Shown here piece by piece: positions 44,619 to 54,618 of a DNA stretch of 64,000 bases; position 1 is the stretch's first letter; every line of letters begins with the position of its first letter. The notes under the pieces are model-generated. The model had not been told where the DNA came from. It ran no database searches and saw only the letters and a list, made by a program, of their open reading frames with translations. Source of the stretch: an uncultured Erythrobacter sp. (lineage in GTDB: Bacteria; Pseudomonadota; Alphaproteobacteria; Sphingomonadales; Sphingomonadaceae); assembly GCA_947500645.1 (NCBI GenBank), contig CANMSD010000001.1, positions 620,001-684,000 on the forward strand, read 5' to 3'. The position numbers and the translations under genes are program-made.

Positions 44619-45520
44619 TGCGGCGTAGGTTCGCAGCCCCTTTTGCCCGCATTGCCGCCCCGCTGGCGGCTTTGCTGGCGCTTGGCGCATGCGGAAGTGA
44701 TCCAGCGGGCGATGCCTCAGACAAAGCGTCGCCCCCGCTTTACGAAATCGCCAATGCGGAAGGAGAAGTCGAAGGATGGATGCTGGGCACGATCCACGCG
44801 CTGCCTGATGGTACGCAATGGCGCACACCGGCCATTGATGCCGTCATTGGCGAAGCGGACCTAGTCGCGGTCGAAGTTGCCAATCTGGAAGATCGAGAAG
44901 CGATCGCGGCGACCTACACAGAACTCTCTTACACCCCAAACCTGCCGGATCTGTCGGAGAGAGTCAGTGCAGAACAGCGCCCCGCCCTGTTCGAATTGCT
45001 CTCCCGCTCCGACTTCAAGCCCGACCAGTTCGGATCGACTGAAACATGGGCAGCAGCAATCCAACTCTCCCAGGTCGGCACGCAAGGCAATCCGGCCAAT
45101 GGGGTCGATCGCGTGGTGCTGCAGGAGTTTGCCGGGCGCCCGGTGCATGAGTTTGAAGGCGCTGAAAAACAGCTGCGAATTTTCGATCAACTCGCGGAGG
45201 AAGACCAGCGCGAACTGCTCGCTGGCGTGATTGCAGAAGCGCGCCAGATCAGGGACGATCCGGCCTATCTTCGCCGAGCATGGCTGACCGGGGATAAGGC
45301 GACTCTGATCAGTGCCACCGAGAGCGGGATCATGGCCGACCCGGAAGTGCGCGAGGCATTGCTGGTCGGGCGCAACCGCGACTGGACTAAGCAATTGGTC
45401 GATATGCTGGCTGACGACGCGCGCCCTCTGATCGCCGTCGGCGCAGCGCATCTGGTTGGCCCTGACGGGCTCGGCACGATGCTTGAGGCGCGAGGATTCA
45501 CTGTCACGCCAATGTCGTAA
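44618..45520 (+). CDS. TraB/GumN-family lipoprotein
   Basis: A 300-residue lipoprotein (lipobox LGAC) with the same TraB/GumN domain as the gene before it: GWMLGTIHALPDGTQW, LVAVEVANLED, LLVGRNRDWTKQLVDML and VGAAHLVGPDGLGTML. The strand-end His of GTIHALP and the GAAHL His are kept. Arrangement as a coupled pair suggests that the two paralogues act together or on different substrates in the periplasm. The exact function is not known. Confidence 0.86.
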   Translation: MRRRFAAPFARIAAPLAALLALGACGSDPAGDASDKASPPLYEIANAEGEVEGWMLGTIHALPDGTQWRTPAIDAVIGEADLVAVEVANLEDREAIAATYTELSYTPNLPDLSERVSAEQRPALFELLSRSDFKPDQFGSTETWAAAIQLSQVGTQGNPANGVDRVVLQEFAGRPVHEFEGAEKQLRIFDQLAEEDQRELLAGVIAEARQIRDDPAYLRRAWLTGDKATLISATESGIMADPEVREALLVGRNRDWTKQLVDMLADDARPLIAVGAAHLVGPDGLGTMLEARGFTVTPMS

Positions 45521-45669
45521 GGTCGCAATTGACACGCTTTGCCGGCCTCACAACGCTTGCCAAGCGGCGCATCACGCCGTAAGGGGCGCGCTCTTCGGCG
45601 TCATCGGTCATCCCTGGAGGCGTGGCGCGAGAAGAGCAAACCATACCCGCATTTGAAAGGTAGACTATC

Positions 45670-46353
45670 ATGAGCGACGCTCTGACACTGCCGGCCGAAG
45701 CGCGCGAACGGGCTGGCAAGGGAGCCTCCCGAGCACTTCGTCGCGAAGGCCGCATTCCCGCTGTTATTTACGGCGGCAAAGAAGAACCAACCGCGATTCA
45801 TATCGAGGAAAAGGAATTGGTCCGCCAGCTTGGCACCGGCCACTTCATGAACTCGATTGTCGAGATCGAAATCGGCAGCGACAAGGTTCGCACTCTGCCG
45901 AAAGACGTTTCTTTGCACCCAGTCACCGACCGTCCAACCCATGCCGACTTCCTGCGCATGACCAAGGGCGGCAAGATCGACGTGAGCGTCCCAGTGGTCT
46001 TCATCAACGAAGAAGAATCGCCTGGTCTCAAGAAGGGCGGCGTTCTCAACGTGGTCCGTCACGAACTTGAGCTGACCTGCGCGAACGACAAGATTCCAAG
46101 CGAGATCGAAGTGGACGTCACCGGCAAGGAAGTCGGCGATTCGATTCACATCAGCGAGATCACTCTGCCAGAGGGCAGTGAGAGTGCGATCACCGATCGT
46201 GACTTCACCATCGCTACCCTCGTGGCTCCGTCCGCACTCAAGAAATCCGAGAGCGAAGACGAAGAAGAAGCAGTCGAGGGCGAAGAAGGCGAAGCAACCG
46301 AGGGCGGCGAAGAAGCTACCGAGGAAACAGCTGGCGAAGAAGGCGGCGAATAA
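45670..46353 (+). CDS. rplY: Ribosomal protein bL25 (Ctc form)
   Basis: Binds 5S rRNA in the large subunit. The 227-residue product is the long Ctc-type: an N-terminal L25 domain ([33 protein letters not shown]), a TL5 C-terminal beta domain ([29 protein letters not shown]), and an acidic tail of about 40 residues rich in Glu and Gly. It is upstream of pth, as in many bacteria, with a terminator between them. Confidence 0.97.
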   Translation: MSDALTLPAEARERAGKGASRALRREGRIPAVIYGGKEEPTAIHIEEKELVRQLGTGHFMNSIVEIEIGSDKVRTLPKDVSLHPVTDRPTHADFLRMTKGGKIDVSVPVVFINEEESPGLKKGGVLNVVRHELELTCANDKIPSEIEVDVTGKEVGDSIHISEITLPEGSESAITDRDFTIATLVAPSALKKSESEDEEEAVEGEEGEATEGGEEATEETAGEEGGE

Positions 46354-46391
46354 GCCCCACTTTTCTCGTACTTCACGATTATCACCAAGGC

Positions 46392-46425
46392 GGCGGGCTT
46401 CGAGAGAAGTCCGCCGTTTTGTTTT
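46392..46425 (+). terminator. Intrinsic terminator after rplY
   Basis: A 10-bp stem GGCGGGCTTC/GAAGTCCGCC (one G-U pair) with a GAGA loop is followed by GTTTTGTTTT. It separates rplY from pth, so pth needs its own promoter or partial read-through. Confidence 0.85.
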
Positions 46426-46451
46426 ACGTATACTGTCGCTAAGGGGCTTTG

Positions 46452-47018
46452 ATGCAGCTTTGGGTTGGCCTTGGAAATCCCGGACCGAAATACACCATAC
46501 ACCGGCACAATGTCGGCTTCATGGCATGCGACGTGCTGGCCGAAATGCACGATTTCGGGCCGGTACAGAAGAAGTTTCAGGGCTGGGTTCAAGAGGGATG
46601 GATCGGGGCCGAAAAGATCCTGCTGCTCAAGCCGGCGACCTTCATGAATGAGAGCGGTCGAAGCGTCGGCGAGGCCATGCGTTTCTACAAGCTGGAAATG
46701 AGCGCACTAACCGTCTTCCACGACGAACTCGACCTTGCCCCTTTCAAGGTAAAGGTAAAGCAAGGCGGCGGCACCGCCGGTCACAACGGCCTGCGCTCAA
46801 TCGACAAGCATCTCGGCCCGGACTTTCGCCGCGTGAGAATCGGCATTGGCCACCCAGGCCATAAGGACCGGGTCAGCGGCTATGTGCTGGGCAATTACGC
46901 CAAGGCAGAGCAAGACGATCTCGTCACAATGCTGGGCGCGATAGGCGCGGAGGCGGAATGGCTCGCCAAAGGTGACGATCCGCGATTCATGAGCGAGATT
47001 GCGCTACGCCAGCAATGA
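46452..47018 (+). CDS. pth: Peptidyl-tRNA hydrolase
   Basis: Releases peptides from prematurely dropped peptidyl-tRNA. The 188-residue product has LWVGLGNPGPKYTIHRHNVGFMA with the catalytic His (HRHN), LLLKPATFMNESGRSV, FHDELDLAPFKVKVKQGGGTAGHNGLRSI and RVRIGIGHPG. Start ATG 46452 with AAGGGG; the track's TTG one codon earlier is unlikely. The stop overlaps the next gene by 4 bp. Confidence 0.97.
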   Translation: MQLWVGLGNPGPKYTIHRHNVGFMACDVLAEMHDFGPVQKKFQGWVQEGWIGAEKILLLKPATFMNESGRSVGEAMRFYKLEMSALTVFHDELDLAPFKVKVKQGGGTAGHNGLRSIDKHLGPDFRRVRIGIGHPGHKDRVSGYVLGNYAKAEQDDLVTMLGAIGAEAEWLAKGDDPRFMSEIALRQQ

Positions 47019-47668
47019 GCAATCCCTACGAAGCAATGCGCGCGATGTCCGTCCGGGATATTTGTAAAGGTCTTGGCTCGCAGGCGGTGCTTTTCATCGG
47101 CCTTGGCCTTGCTCTGTGGTGGCTTTCAGGACGCGAATTAAGCGCATTTGTGACAGTCGATTTGCCTCAGATCGGACAAGGTATAGCCTTGGGTTTTGCA
47201 CTGATCGCCGTCGCAGCAGCGATCTTCCACGGCTTTCCCAACCTTTCAGAAAAGCTAGTCCGCTTACAGGCCCGCAACTTCGCATTCCTGGAAAAGAAGC
47301 TGTCGATGCCCGTCATCGTCTTTTTCTCAATCTGCGCCGGCGTCGGCGAAGAGGCGTTCTTTCGCGGCGGTTTGCAAACTCTGTTCGGGGACTATGTGCC
47401 GATCTGGGCTGCCATAGGCCTCTCCAGCGCCGTTTTCATGATGGTCCATTTCGCCAAACCGCTGATCGCAGCCGTGATCTTCGTGATCGGCGCAACGTTC
47501 GGTGTGTTCTATTGGTGGACCGGCAGTCTGCTGACGGTCATGATTGGTCACGCCGTTTATGACATCTATGCATTCTGGTATCTTCAACGCGAGATGCACC
47601 GGCTCGATGCCTTCCCCCCTCCTCCGGAGGACCCCGATACGGAAACCGCCCCGCCCCCTCAGGCGTAG
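47015..47668 (+). CDS. CPBP-family intramembrane metalloprotease
   Basis: A 217-residue membrane protein of the CPBP (Abi/CAAX-protease-like) family. The catalytic motifs are present: GEEAFFRGGLQ (EExxxR), FMMVHF and the final HAVYDIYAF. Such proteins may cleave prenylated or other membrane substrates; bacterial members also serve in bacteriocin immunity. It overlaps pth by 4 bp (ATGA). The C-terminus is Pro-rich. Confidence 0.88.
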   Translation: MSNPYEAMRAMSVRDICKGLGSQAVLFIGLGLALWWLSGRELSAFVTVDLPQIGQGIALGFALIAVAAAIFHGFPNLSEKLVRLQARNFAFLEKKLSMPVIVFFSICAGVGEEAFFRGGLQTLFGDYVPIWAAIGLSSAVFMMVHFAKPLIAAVIFVIGATFGVFYWWTGSLLTVMIGHAVYDIYAFWYLQREMHRLDAFPPPPEDPDTETAPPPQA

Positions 47669-47689
47669 ACACCCCGAAAGGAAACACCC

Positions 47690-48682
47690 ATGCCCAATAT
47701 CAACCGCCGCACACTTCTCGCTGGTGCCGCCGCGACCGGCGCTCTGGCAGCAACAGCCACTCTGGCGCAGGAAGATCTGCTGACCGCCGAGCCTGACATG
47801 TCAGGCAAGAGCGTGCTGATCACCGGCTGTTCGACCGGGTTTGGGCGTCTGATGGCGGAGGGTTTCGCGCGCAAGGGTGCCAAGGTTTTTGCCACCATGC
47901 GCAACCTTCCGCGACCTGAAGCGGGCGAGCTGACTGCACTCGCATCCAGCGAAAACCTCGACCTCACCGTGATCGAAATCGACGTCACCGACGATGCACA
48001 GGTTGCTGCCGGTGTCGCTCAGGCGGAAGAGCTAGCGGGCGGTGCGATCGACGTGCTGGTCAACAACGCCGGTATCTCGTTCGGCGGCCCGGTTGAAATC
48101 CAGGACATGGAAGCAACCAAGCTCACGTTCGACACCAATGTCTATGGCCCCCACCGCATGGCCCGTGCCGTCCTGCCCGCCATGCGCGCAGCCAAATCCG
48201 GGCAGATATTCAACATCTCCTCGCAGCTCGGAAGGGTGATCGTGCCCAGCTATGGTCAATACTCGCCGACCAAGTTTGCGCTGGAGGCAATGAGCGAACA
48301 GCTCGCCTATGAGCTGGTCCCGCATGGAATCGAAGTGACCATCATCCAGCCCGGCGGCTATCCGACGCAGATCTGGAAGAACTCGAACGAGAATAGCCTC
48401 AAACTGCTGGAACGCGCCGATGAGAAGCACACATCCGGCTATCCCGCGCTGATTGAGCCGCTCGGTAAGCGCACCGGCGGCGGCAGCACCGATCCGATGG
48501 ACGTGCCGAACGCGATTGCAGAGATCATCGCCATGCCGGCGGGCACGCGTCCGCTGCGCCGCGCTGTCCATCCGGGCAACAAACCGCAAATTCCGCTCAA
48601 TGAGCTAACTGCCGAGGTTCAAGTCGGCTGGCTCGGCGGATCACCTTATGGCCCGTGGATCAAGGCAGTTCACAACGCATAA
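47690..48682 (+). CDS. Tat-exported short-chain dehydrogenase/reductase
   Basis: A 330-residue SDR with an N-terminal twin-arginine signal (MPNINRRTLLAGAAATGALAATATLA), unusual for a NAD(P)-binding enzyme because cofactor is loaded before export. The SDR motifs are complete: VLITGCSTGFG, VLVNNAGISFGG, NISSQLGR and YGQYSPTK. The substrate is unknown. It lies 21 bp after the CPBP gene, with GAAAGGAAA before the ATG. Confidence 0.88.
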   Translation: MPNINRRTLLAGAAATGALAATATLAQEDLLTAEPDMSGKSVLITGCSTGFGRLMAEGFARKGAKVFATMRNLPRPEAGELTALASSENLDLTVIEIDVTDDAQVAAGVAQAEELAGGAIDVLVNNAGISFGGPVEIQDMEATKLTFDTNVYGPHRMARAVLPAMRAAKSGQIFNISSQLGRVIVPSYGQYSPTKFALEAMSEQLAYELVPHGIEVTIIQPGGYPTQIWKNSNENSLKLLERADEKHTSGYPALIEPLGKRTGGGSTDPMDVPNAIAEIIAMPAGTRPLRRAVHPGNKPQIPLNELTAEVQVGWLGGSPYGPWIKAVHNA

Positions 48683-48761
48683 TCTCTCGTCACGCGGGCT
48701 GGCGTTCATCCGCGCCGCCCGCTAAAGGGCACGCTTTCGCACCCTTACGAGAGAATTTGAC

Positions 48762-49862
48762 ATGGGTTTCCGTTGCGGGATCGTGGGCCTTCCCAATGTG
48801 GGCAAGTCCACCCTCTTTAATGCTTTGACCGAGACGCAGGCCGCGCAGGCTGCAAACTATCCGTTCTGCACGATCGAGCCGAATGTCGGCCAGGTCGCTG
48901 TGCCGGATGAGCGGCTCGACAAGATTGCCGCCATCGCCAAGAGCGCGAAGGTTATCCGGACGCAATTGAGCTTTGTCGATATCGCCGGTCTCGTGAAAGG
49001 GGCAAGCGCAGGCGAAGGTCTGGGCAACCAGTTTCTCGGCAATATCCGCGAAGTCGATGCGATCGTGCATGTGTTGCGCTGCTTCGAAGATGACGACATT
49101 CAGCACGTCGCCAACAAGGTCGATCCGATTGCGGATGCCGAAGTGGTCGAGACCGAACTGATGCTGGCTGACCTCGAAAGCCTCGAAAAGCGCGTCGAAA
49201 ATGCAAAGCGCCGCGCAACCGGCGGCGACAAGGAAGCGAAAGCGCTCGCCAGCGTGCTCGGCCAGGCGCTCGACCTGCTGAAAGACGGCAAGCCCGCGCG
49301 CCTCACCGAACCGAAGGACGATGAGGAAGCGGCACTTTTCGCCAATGCGCAGCTGCTGACCGCCAAACCCGTGCTCTACGTCTGCAATGTCGCAGAGGAA
49401 GAGGCGGCAAACGGCAATGACCTGTCTGCCGCGGTGTTCGCCAAGGCCGAACGCGAGGGCGCACAAGCCGTTGTCGTATCAGCCGCCATCGAGGCTGAAC
49501 TGGTCGAAATGCCGGAGGAAGACCGCGCGGAATATCTTGCCGAACTCGGCCTTGAGGAAAGCGGCCTCGCCCGCGTAATCCGCGCTGGCTACACGCTGCT
49601 GGGCCTGCAAACCTTCTTCACCGCCGGACCGAAGGAATCGCGCGCCTGGACATTCCCTACCGGCGCGAAGGCCCCGCAAGCTGCGGGCGAAATCCACACC
49701 GATTTCGAGAAGGGCTTTATCCGCGCAGAAACAATCGCTTACGACGACTATATCGCACTAAACGGCGAAGCCGGCGCAAAGGAAGCGGGCAAGATGCGCC
49801 AAGAGGGCAAGGACTACGACGTGCAGGACGGCGACATTATGCTGTTCAAGTTCAACGTTTGA
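48762..49862 (+). CDS. ychF: Redox-regulated ATPase YchF (OBG family)
   Basis: A 366-residue OBG-type P-loop protein that prefers ATP and binds ribosomes. Visible: G1 GIVGLPNVGKSTLFNALT, the switch text PFCTIEPNVGQV, G3 FVDIAGLVKGASAGEGLGNQFL, KPVLYVCNVAEEE in place of the GTP-specific NKxD, and a C-terminal TGS domain (AWTFPTGAKAPQAAGEIHTDFEKGFIRAETI). Standard length. Confidence 0.97.
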   Translation: MGFRCGIVGLPNVGKSTLFNALTETQAAQAANYPFCTIEPNVGQVAVPDERLDKIAAIAKSAKVIRTQLSFVDIAGLVKGASAGEGLGNQFLGNIREVDAIVHVLRCFEDDDIQHVANKVDPIADAEVVETELMLADLESLEKRVENAKRRATGGDKEAKALASVLGQALDLLKDGKPARLTEPKDDEEAALFANAQLLTAKPVLYVCNVAEEEAANGNDLSAAVFAKAEREGAQAVVVSAAIEAELVEMPEEDRAEYLAELGLEESGLARVIRAGYTLLGLQTFFTAGPKESRAWTFPTGAKAPQAAGEIHTDFEKGFIRAETIAYDDYIALNGEAGAKEAGKMRQEGKDYDVQDGDIMLFKFNV

Positions 49863-50291
49863 GGTGGATGGCCACGAAGTGCCTGGTTTTGTGGAAGTGG
49901 ATGCAATATCTTGGGCACATGAACGATCTTTTGATCTCGAATTATGACCGCCATGTCTGCCAATAGTTTGTAACGCGCGTTCAGAGGCACTACATCCTCT
50001 TAATCGAGAGCTTCTTCCAATCCAATGCAACTCTTCGACTGTGAGACAATCGGGCTCCCGCATAGCGAACGAAAGTGGGTTCAGATTGTACAGTCTCTTT
50101 CATGACCATTAGGCGACACTGATCACGGTCGCGCCCGCTGACATTTCGTGGGTGAACACGATTATGGTCCATAATATCTATATATCGCTTCAGGCAGCGC
50201 CATGAACACAGCGTATCGATTGATGTTCTGTCGCCAACGCCAAGGTCGATGCTGCGCAGCTTCCGCTTTCATCGCTTGAAAGGAAACTGAC
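49863..50291. other. 429-bp gap with degenerate-looking ORFs
   Basis: No gene is supported. The reverse strand has short open frames in different phases that follow one another: 49990-50172 (ending LDWKKLSIKRM), then a GTG-led frame reading PLNARYKLLADMAVIIRDQKIVH. This may be a decayed gene or chance. Base composition is more AT-rich than in the flanking genes. A palindrome lies at 50161-50175. The promoter of the SET-domain gene should be here. Confidence 0.35.
50161..50175. promoter_or_regulatory. Perfect palindrome upstream of the SET-domain gene
   Basis: ATTATGG-T-CCATAAT has 7-bp arms around one base, followed by an AT-rich stretch (ATCTATATATC) that could serve as a -10 region. It is 116 bp before the SET-gene ATG. 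Symmetry of this size is typical of a dimeric repressor site; the regulator is unknown. Confidence 0.5.
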
Positions 50292-50774
50292 ATGAAAGCC
50301 ATTATCGAGCAGCGGGCAACGCCTGGCCGTGGCCAAGGCATTTTTGCTCTTAGATCCTTTGCGCGTGGCGACACTCTATATGTGGGTGTGCTGGATTGCA
50401 GCAGTTCGACAAAGAACCATTCCCATGCATCACAGCTTGGCAAGACCACATTCGGATTCCACACGGGATTGAGCTCCAAGTTCAATCATTCCTGTGATCC
50501 GAACTGCGGCATTATCATCAACGACTCAGGCGGCCACGATATCGTCGCGATGCGCGCCATTTCGACCGACGACGAAGCGACGTATGATTATGCCATGCGA
50601 AACTACACTATTGAGCATTTCCCTGGGCCCTGCGCCTGTGGGAATGAACGCTGCCGCAAAGTGATCACGGGCTGGAAAGATCTGCCGCAACAGCGAAAGG
50701 ATGATTATGCGGGATTCATTGCGCCATATCTGATCGACCTGGATCGTGAGGAGACGGAGGCTGGTCGCCCATAA
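50292..50774 (+). CDS. SET-domain protein
   Basis: A 160-residue SET-domain protein. SET enzymes transfer methyl groups from SAM to protein lysines; bacterial examples are few and mostly unstudied. The key motifs are present: RGQGIFALRSFARGD near the start, the pseudoknot NHSCDPNC, EATYDYAM and a cysteine-rich post-SET end CACGNERCRKVITGWKDLP. AAAGGA precedes the ATG. It stands alone between ychF and the BLUF gene in a looser, accessory-looking stretch. Confidence 0.88.
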   Translation: MKAIIEQRATPGRGQGIFALRSFARGDTLYVGVLDCSSSTKNHSHASQLGKTTFGFHTGLSSKFNHSCDPNCGIIINDSGGHDIVAMRAISTDDEATYDYAMRNYTIEHFPGPCACGNERCRKVITGWKDLPQQRKDDYAGFIAPYLIDLDREETEAGRP

Positions 50775-50930
50775 CCGGTCTCAAATCCCTCGCAGTAGGA
50801 GGCGAGAAAGCAGCGCACATTGCTAAGCGCAATCGCCACTATCTCAGTTCCTCTGCTCGTGAAGAACCACTTCGGTAGCATAACTGAACCGTTTCCGACC
50901 TTGAACGGGAGTTAGCGAGACATTCATCCC

Positions 50931-51341
50931 TCACGTGGCGGATGCGCGACCGCGTGCCTTATCCGCGATCTTTTCAAAGACTGCATGCAGCTCCTGAGAT
51001 CCGGCCCTCTCGACAGCCCCATCTTCGATTTCCGCTTGCGACCAAGTCAGTGTGGGCAGCTCGTCGTCAAGCATCTCCCACTCAGGGAAAATCCGCTCAT
51101 CTATCATCTCGGAGTGCACCATACGGACGTTGCAATGGCGATCGTCGCAGAGAATTTGCGAGTAGAGCGCATCAATTGCTTGCGTGGGTCCTTCGATCAG
51201 CTGAAGGTAGACGTCACCACGACAAATTAGCGCGCCAGTGATGTCGTTGCGCCGGTTGTTACGCCGGGCTTGGATAAGGATGCCAGCAAGCATGGCGTGA
51301 TCGAACCCAAAGGGTTGCGAGCGATAAATCAGCTGCTTCAC
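50931..51341 (-). CDS. BLUF-domain blue-light sensor
   Basis: A 136-residue single-domain BLUF protein that would bind FAD and respond to blue light through a Tyr-Gln hydrogen-bond switch. All key residues are visible: Tyr6 (LIYRS), the flavin-binding Asn pair (RRNNRRNDITG), the Gln of YLQLIEG and Trp in FPEWEML. No output domain is fused, so it probably acts through a partner. The short C-terminal extension (about 95-136) is helical. Confidence 0.92.
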   Translation of the reverse strand: MKQLIYRSQPFGFDHAMLAGILIQARRNNRRNDITGALICRGDVYLQLIEGPTQAIDALYSQILCDDRHCNVRMVHSEMIDERIFPEWEMLDDELPTLTWSQAEIEDGAVERAGSQELHAVFEKIADKARGRASAT

Positions 51342-51488
51342 CGGCGATGTCTCCTAAGGGTATGGAAACCTCAGCCTACGGCATTCGCTGCGTTGTCGAT
51401 ACCCATGGTCTTGAGATGGCAAACTGTCAGCCAAACTGGAGTTCGGCGTCACCTTTGTTTTCTCCCTTCAGGTTTAGGAAGGAAACCC

Positions 51489-53360
51489 TCAATGCCGTCC
51501 AAACAGCTTTTCGACATCTTCCATATCGAGCTTCACCCAGGTCGGGCGGCCATGATTGCACTGGCCTGAGCGCGGGGTCGCCTCCATCTCGCGCAGCAGC
51601 GCGTTCATCTCCGCCACGCTGAGAACCCGCCCTGCCCGCACCGATCCATGACAGGCCATCGTCGCGAGCACATATTCCAGCTTCTCCGACAGCAACAACG
51701 CGCCGCTATCTTCGTTCACCCCGTGCTTGGCGATGTCATCGGCGAGATCGCGCAGCAGCTTGTCCGTATTTGCACCGCCCAGAGCATGCGGGATCGAGCG
51801 GACCAGCATGGCCGACGGGCCAAAACGCTCAATCGCAAGGCCGAACCGCGCAAGACCTTCCGCCGCCGCTTCGAGACGGTCGCAATCCGCCTCGTCCAGC
51901 TCGACAACGTCTGGCACCAGCAGCGCCTGAGCGCGGGCGGTGGCCTCCCCTGCCCCGGCAGCCCGGAGCCGTTCGAGCACCAACCGCTCATGGGCGGCAT
52001 GCTGGTCGACCAGCACCAGCCCATCCTTGCTTTCGGCGACTATGTAAGTGTTGGCGACCTGGCCGCGCGCAATGCCGAGCGGATAATCGCGCTCCTCCTC
52101 GGAGATGGGTGCAGCCTCTTCCGCGCGCCCGGTCGGCAATGCGTCGGACGGCTGACCTGCGACCTGAGCCTGCCAATCGGGCCGCGCTTCGGACACGCGG
52201 TTTTGCTGGCCAGAGTTCGAAGACGCCCAATCGCGACCTTGGAAAATAGAGCGAAGCGCTGGCTGCACCTCCGGCTGGGCAGGCTCCGTCTGCCAGCGCT
52301 CCATTGCCGCGCGGTCCGGCCCTTGCGCGCTGCGTCTGTCTCCGGTCGCCAGCGCCTGCCGCAGGCCAGACACAATAAATCCGCGCACGCCCGCCGCATC
52401 GCGAAAACGCACTTCCGTCTTGGCCGGGTGGACGTTCACATCCACCTCCTCCGCCGGAAGCTCCAGGAACAGGGCCAGCACAGCATGGCGATCGCGCGCG
52501 AGCATATCGGAATAGGCCCCGCGAACCGCTCCGACCAGCAGGCGGTCCTTCACCGGGCGGCCATTCACGAACAGATATTGGTGATCGGCCACGCCGCGAT
52601 TGTAGGTCGGCAGACCAGCGAGCCCCGTCAGGCGCATCATGCCACCCGGCGTCTCGCGCGTCAGGTCGATCTCGACCGAATTGTCTTTGAGTTCGCGTGC
52701 GACAATCTGTGCCACCCGGTCGGCTAGCGGCTCGTCCGTTTGCGTTGCGAGCACGCGGCGGTCTTTGCCATTGGCGCTTTGTTCCAGCGTGAAAGCAATG
52801 TCAGGCCGCGCCATCGCGAGGCGGCGAACCACATCGAGACAGGCGATGTATTCGCTGCGCGCGGTGCGGAGAAATTTGCGCCGCGCCGGAACCTTGGCGA
52901 ATAGTTGCTCGACACGGACGCGCGTGCCCGGCGGCAGAGCGGCGGGCGCATCCTCGATCAGCTCGCCATGATCGACCATGCGCCGCCACCCGGAGTCGAC
53001 ATCATGCGGGCGACTTTCGAGCGTCAGCTTGGCGACGCTGGCAATCGAAGGCAGCGCCTCTCCGCGAAAGCCCAGCGTAGCAACTTGCTCGATCGCGTCA
53101 TCGGGCAGCTTCGACGTCGCGTGCCGCTCCAGCGCCAGCGTCATCTCATCCGGGTCCATCCCGCAACCATCATCGGTTACCTCGAACCGGGTCAGCCCGC
53201 CATCGGTCAGCTTGATAGCGATTCGCGTCGAGCCCGCATCGATGGCGTTTTCGACCAGCTCTTTGAGCGCAGCGGCAGGCCTTTCAACCACTTCGCCGGC
53301 GGCAATGCGGTTAACCAGATCACTTGGAAGACGGCGAATGCGTGGTTCGTTTTTGGGCAT
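51489..53360 (-). CDS. mutL: DNA mismatch repair protein MutL
   Basis: Couples mismatch recognition by MutS to strand removal. The 623-residue product has the GHKL ATPase domain (VVERPAAALKELVENAIDAGS; DDGCGMDPDEM; LGFRGEALPSIASV) and the C-terminal domain. The endonuclease metal motif DQHAAHERLVLE is present along with ACHGSVRAGR and CNHGRPTW, so this is a nicking MutL, unlike that of E. coli. The true start is ATG 53360; the track adds 14 residues. It is divergent from mreB. Confidence 0.96.
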   Translation of the reverse strand: MPKNEPRIRRLPSDLVNRIAAGEVVERPAAALKELVENAIDAGSTRIAIKLTDGGLTRFEVTDDGCGMDPDEMTLALERHATSKLPDDAIEQVATLGFRGEALPSIASVAKLTLESRPHDVDSGWRRMVDHGELIEDAPAALPPGTRVRVEQLFAKVPARRKFLRTARSEYIACLDVVRRLAMARPDIAFTLEQSANGKDRRVLATQTDEPLADRVAQIVARELKDNSVEIDLTRETPGGMMRLTGLAGLPTYNRGVADHQYLFVNGRPVKDRLLVGAVRGAYSDMLARDRHAVLALFLELPAEEVDVNVHPAKTEVRFRDAAGVRGFIVSGLRQALATGDRRSAQGPDRAAMERWQTEPAQPEVQPALRSIFQGRDWASSNSGQQNRVSEARPDWQAQVAGQPSDALPTGRAEEAAPISEEERDYPLGIARGQVANTYIVAESKDGLVLVDQHAAHERLVLERLRAAGAGEATARAQALLVPDVVELDEADCDRLEAAAEGLARFGLAIERFGPSAMLVRSIPHALGGANTDKLLRDLADDIAKHGVNEDSGALLLSEKLEYVLATMACHGSVRAGRVLSVAEMNALLREMEATPRSGQCNHGRPTWVKLDMEDVEKLFGRH

Positions 53361-53374
53361 TTGTCGTATGTTAG

Positions 53375-54592
<1,218 letters not shown>

Positions 54593-54618
54593 TCTGAGGA
54601 AAATGGGGAGAAACGGGC

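Noticed and set aside
51648-52727. 359-aa ORF opposite mutL
   Set aside because: High-GC antisense open frame; the MutL motifs on the other strand are complete.
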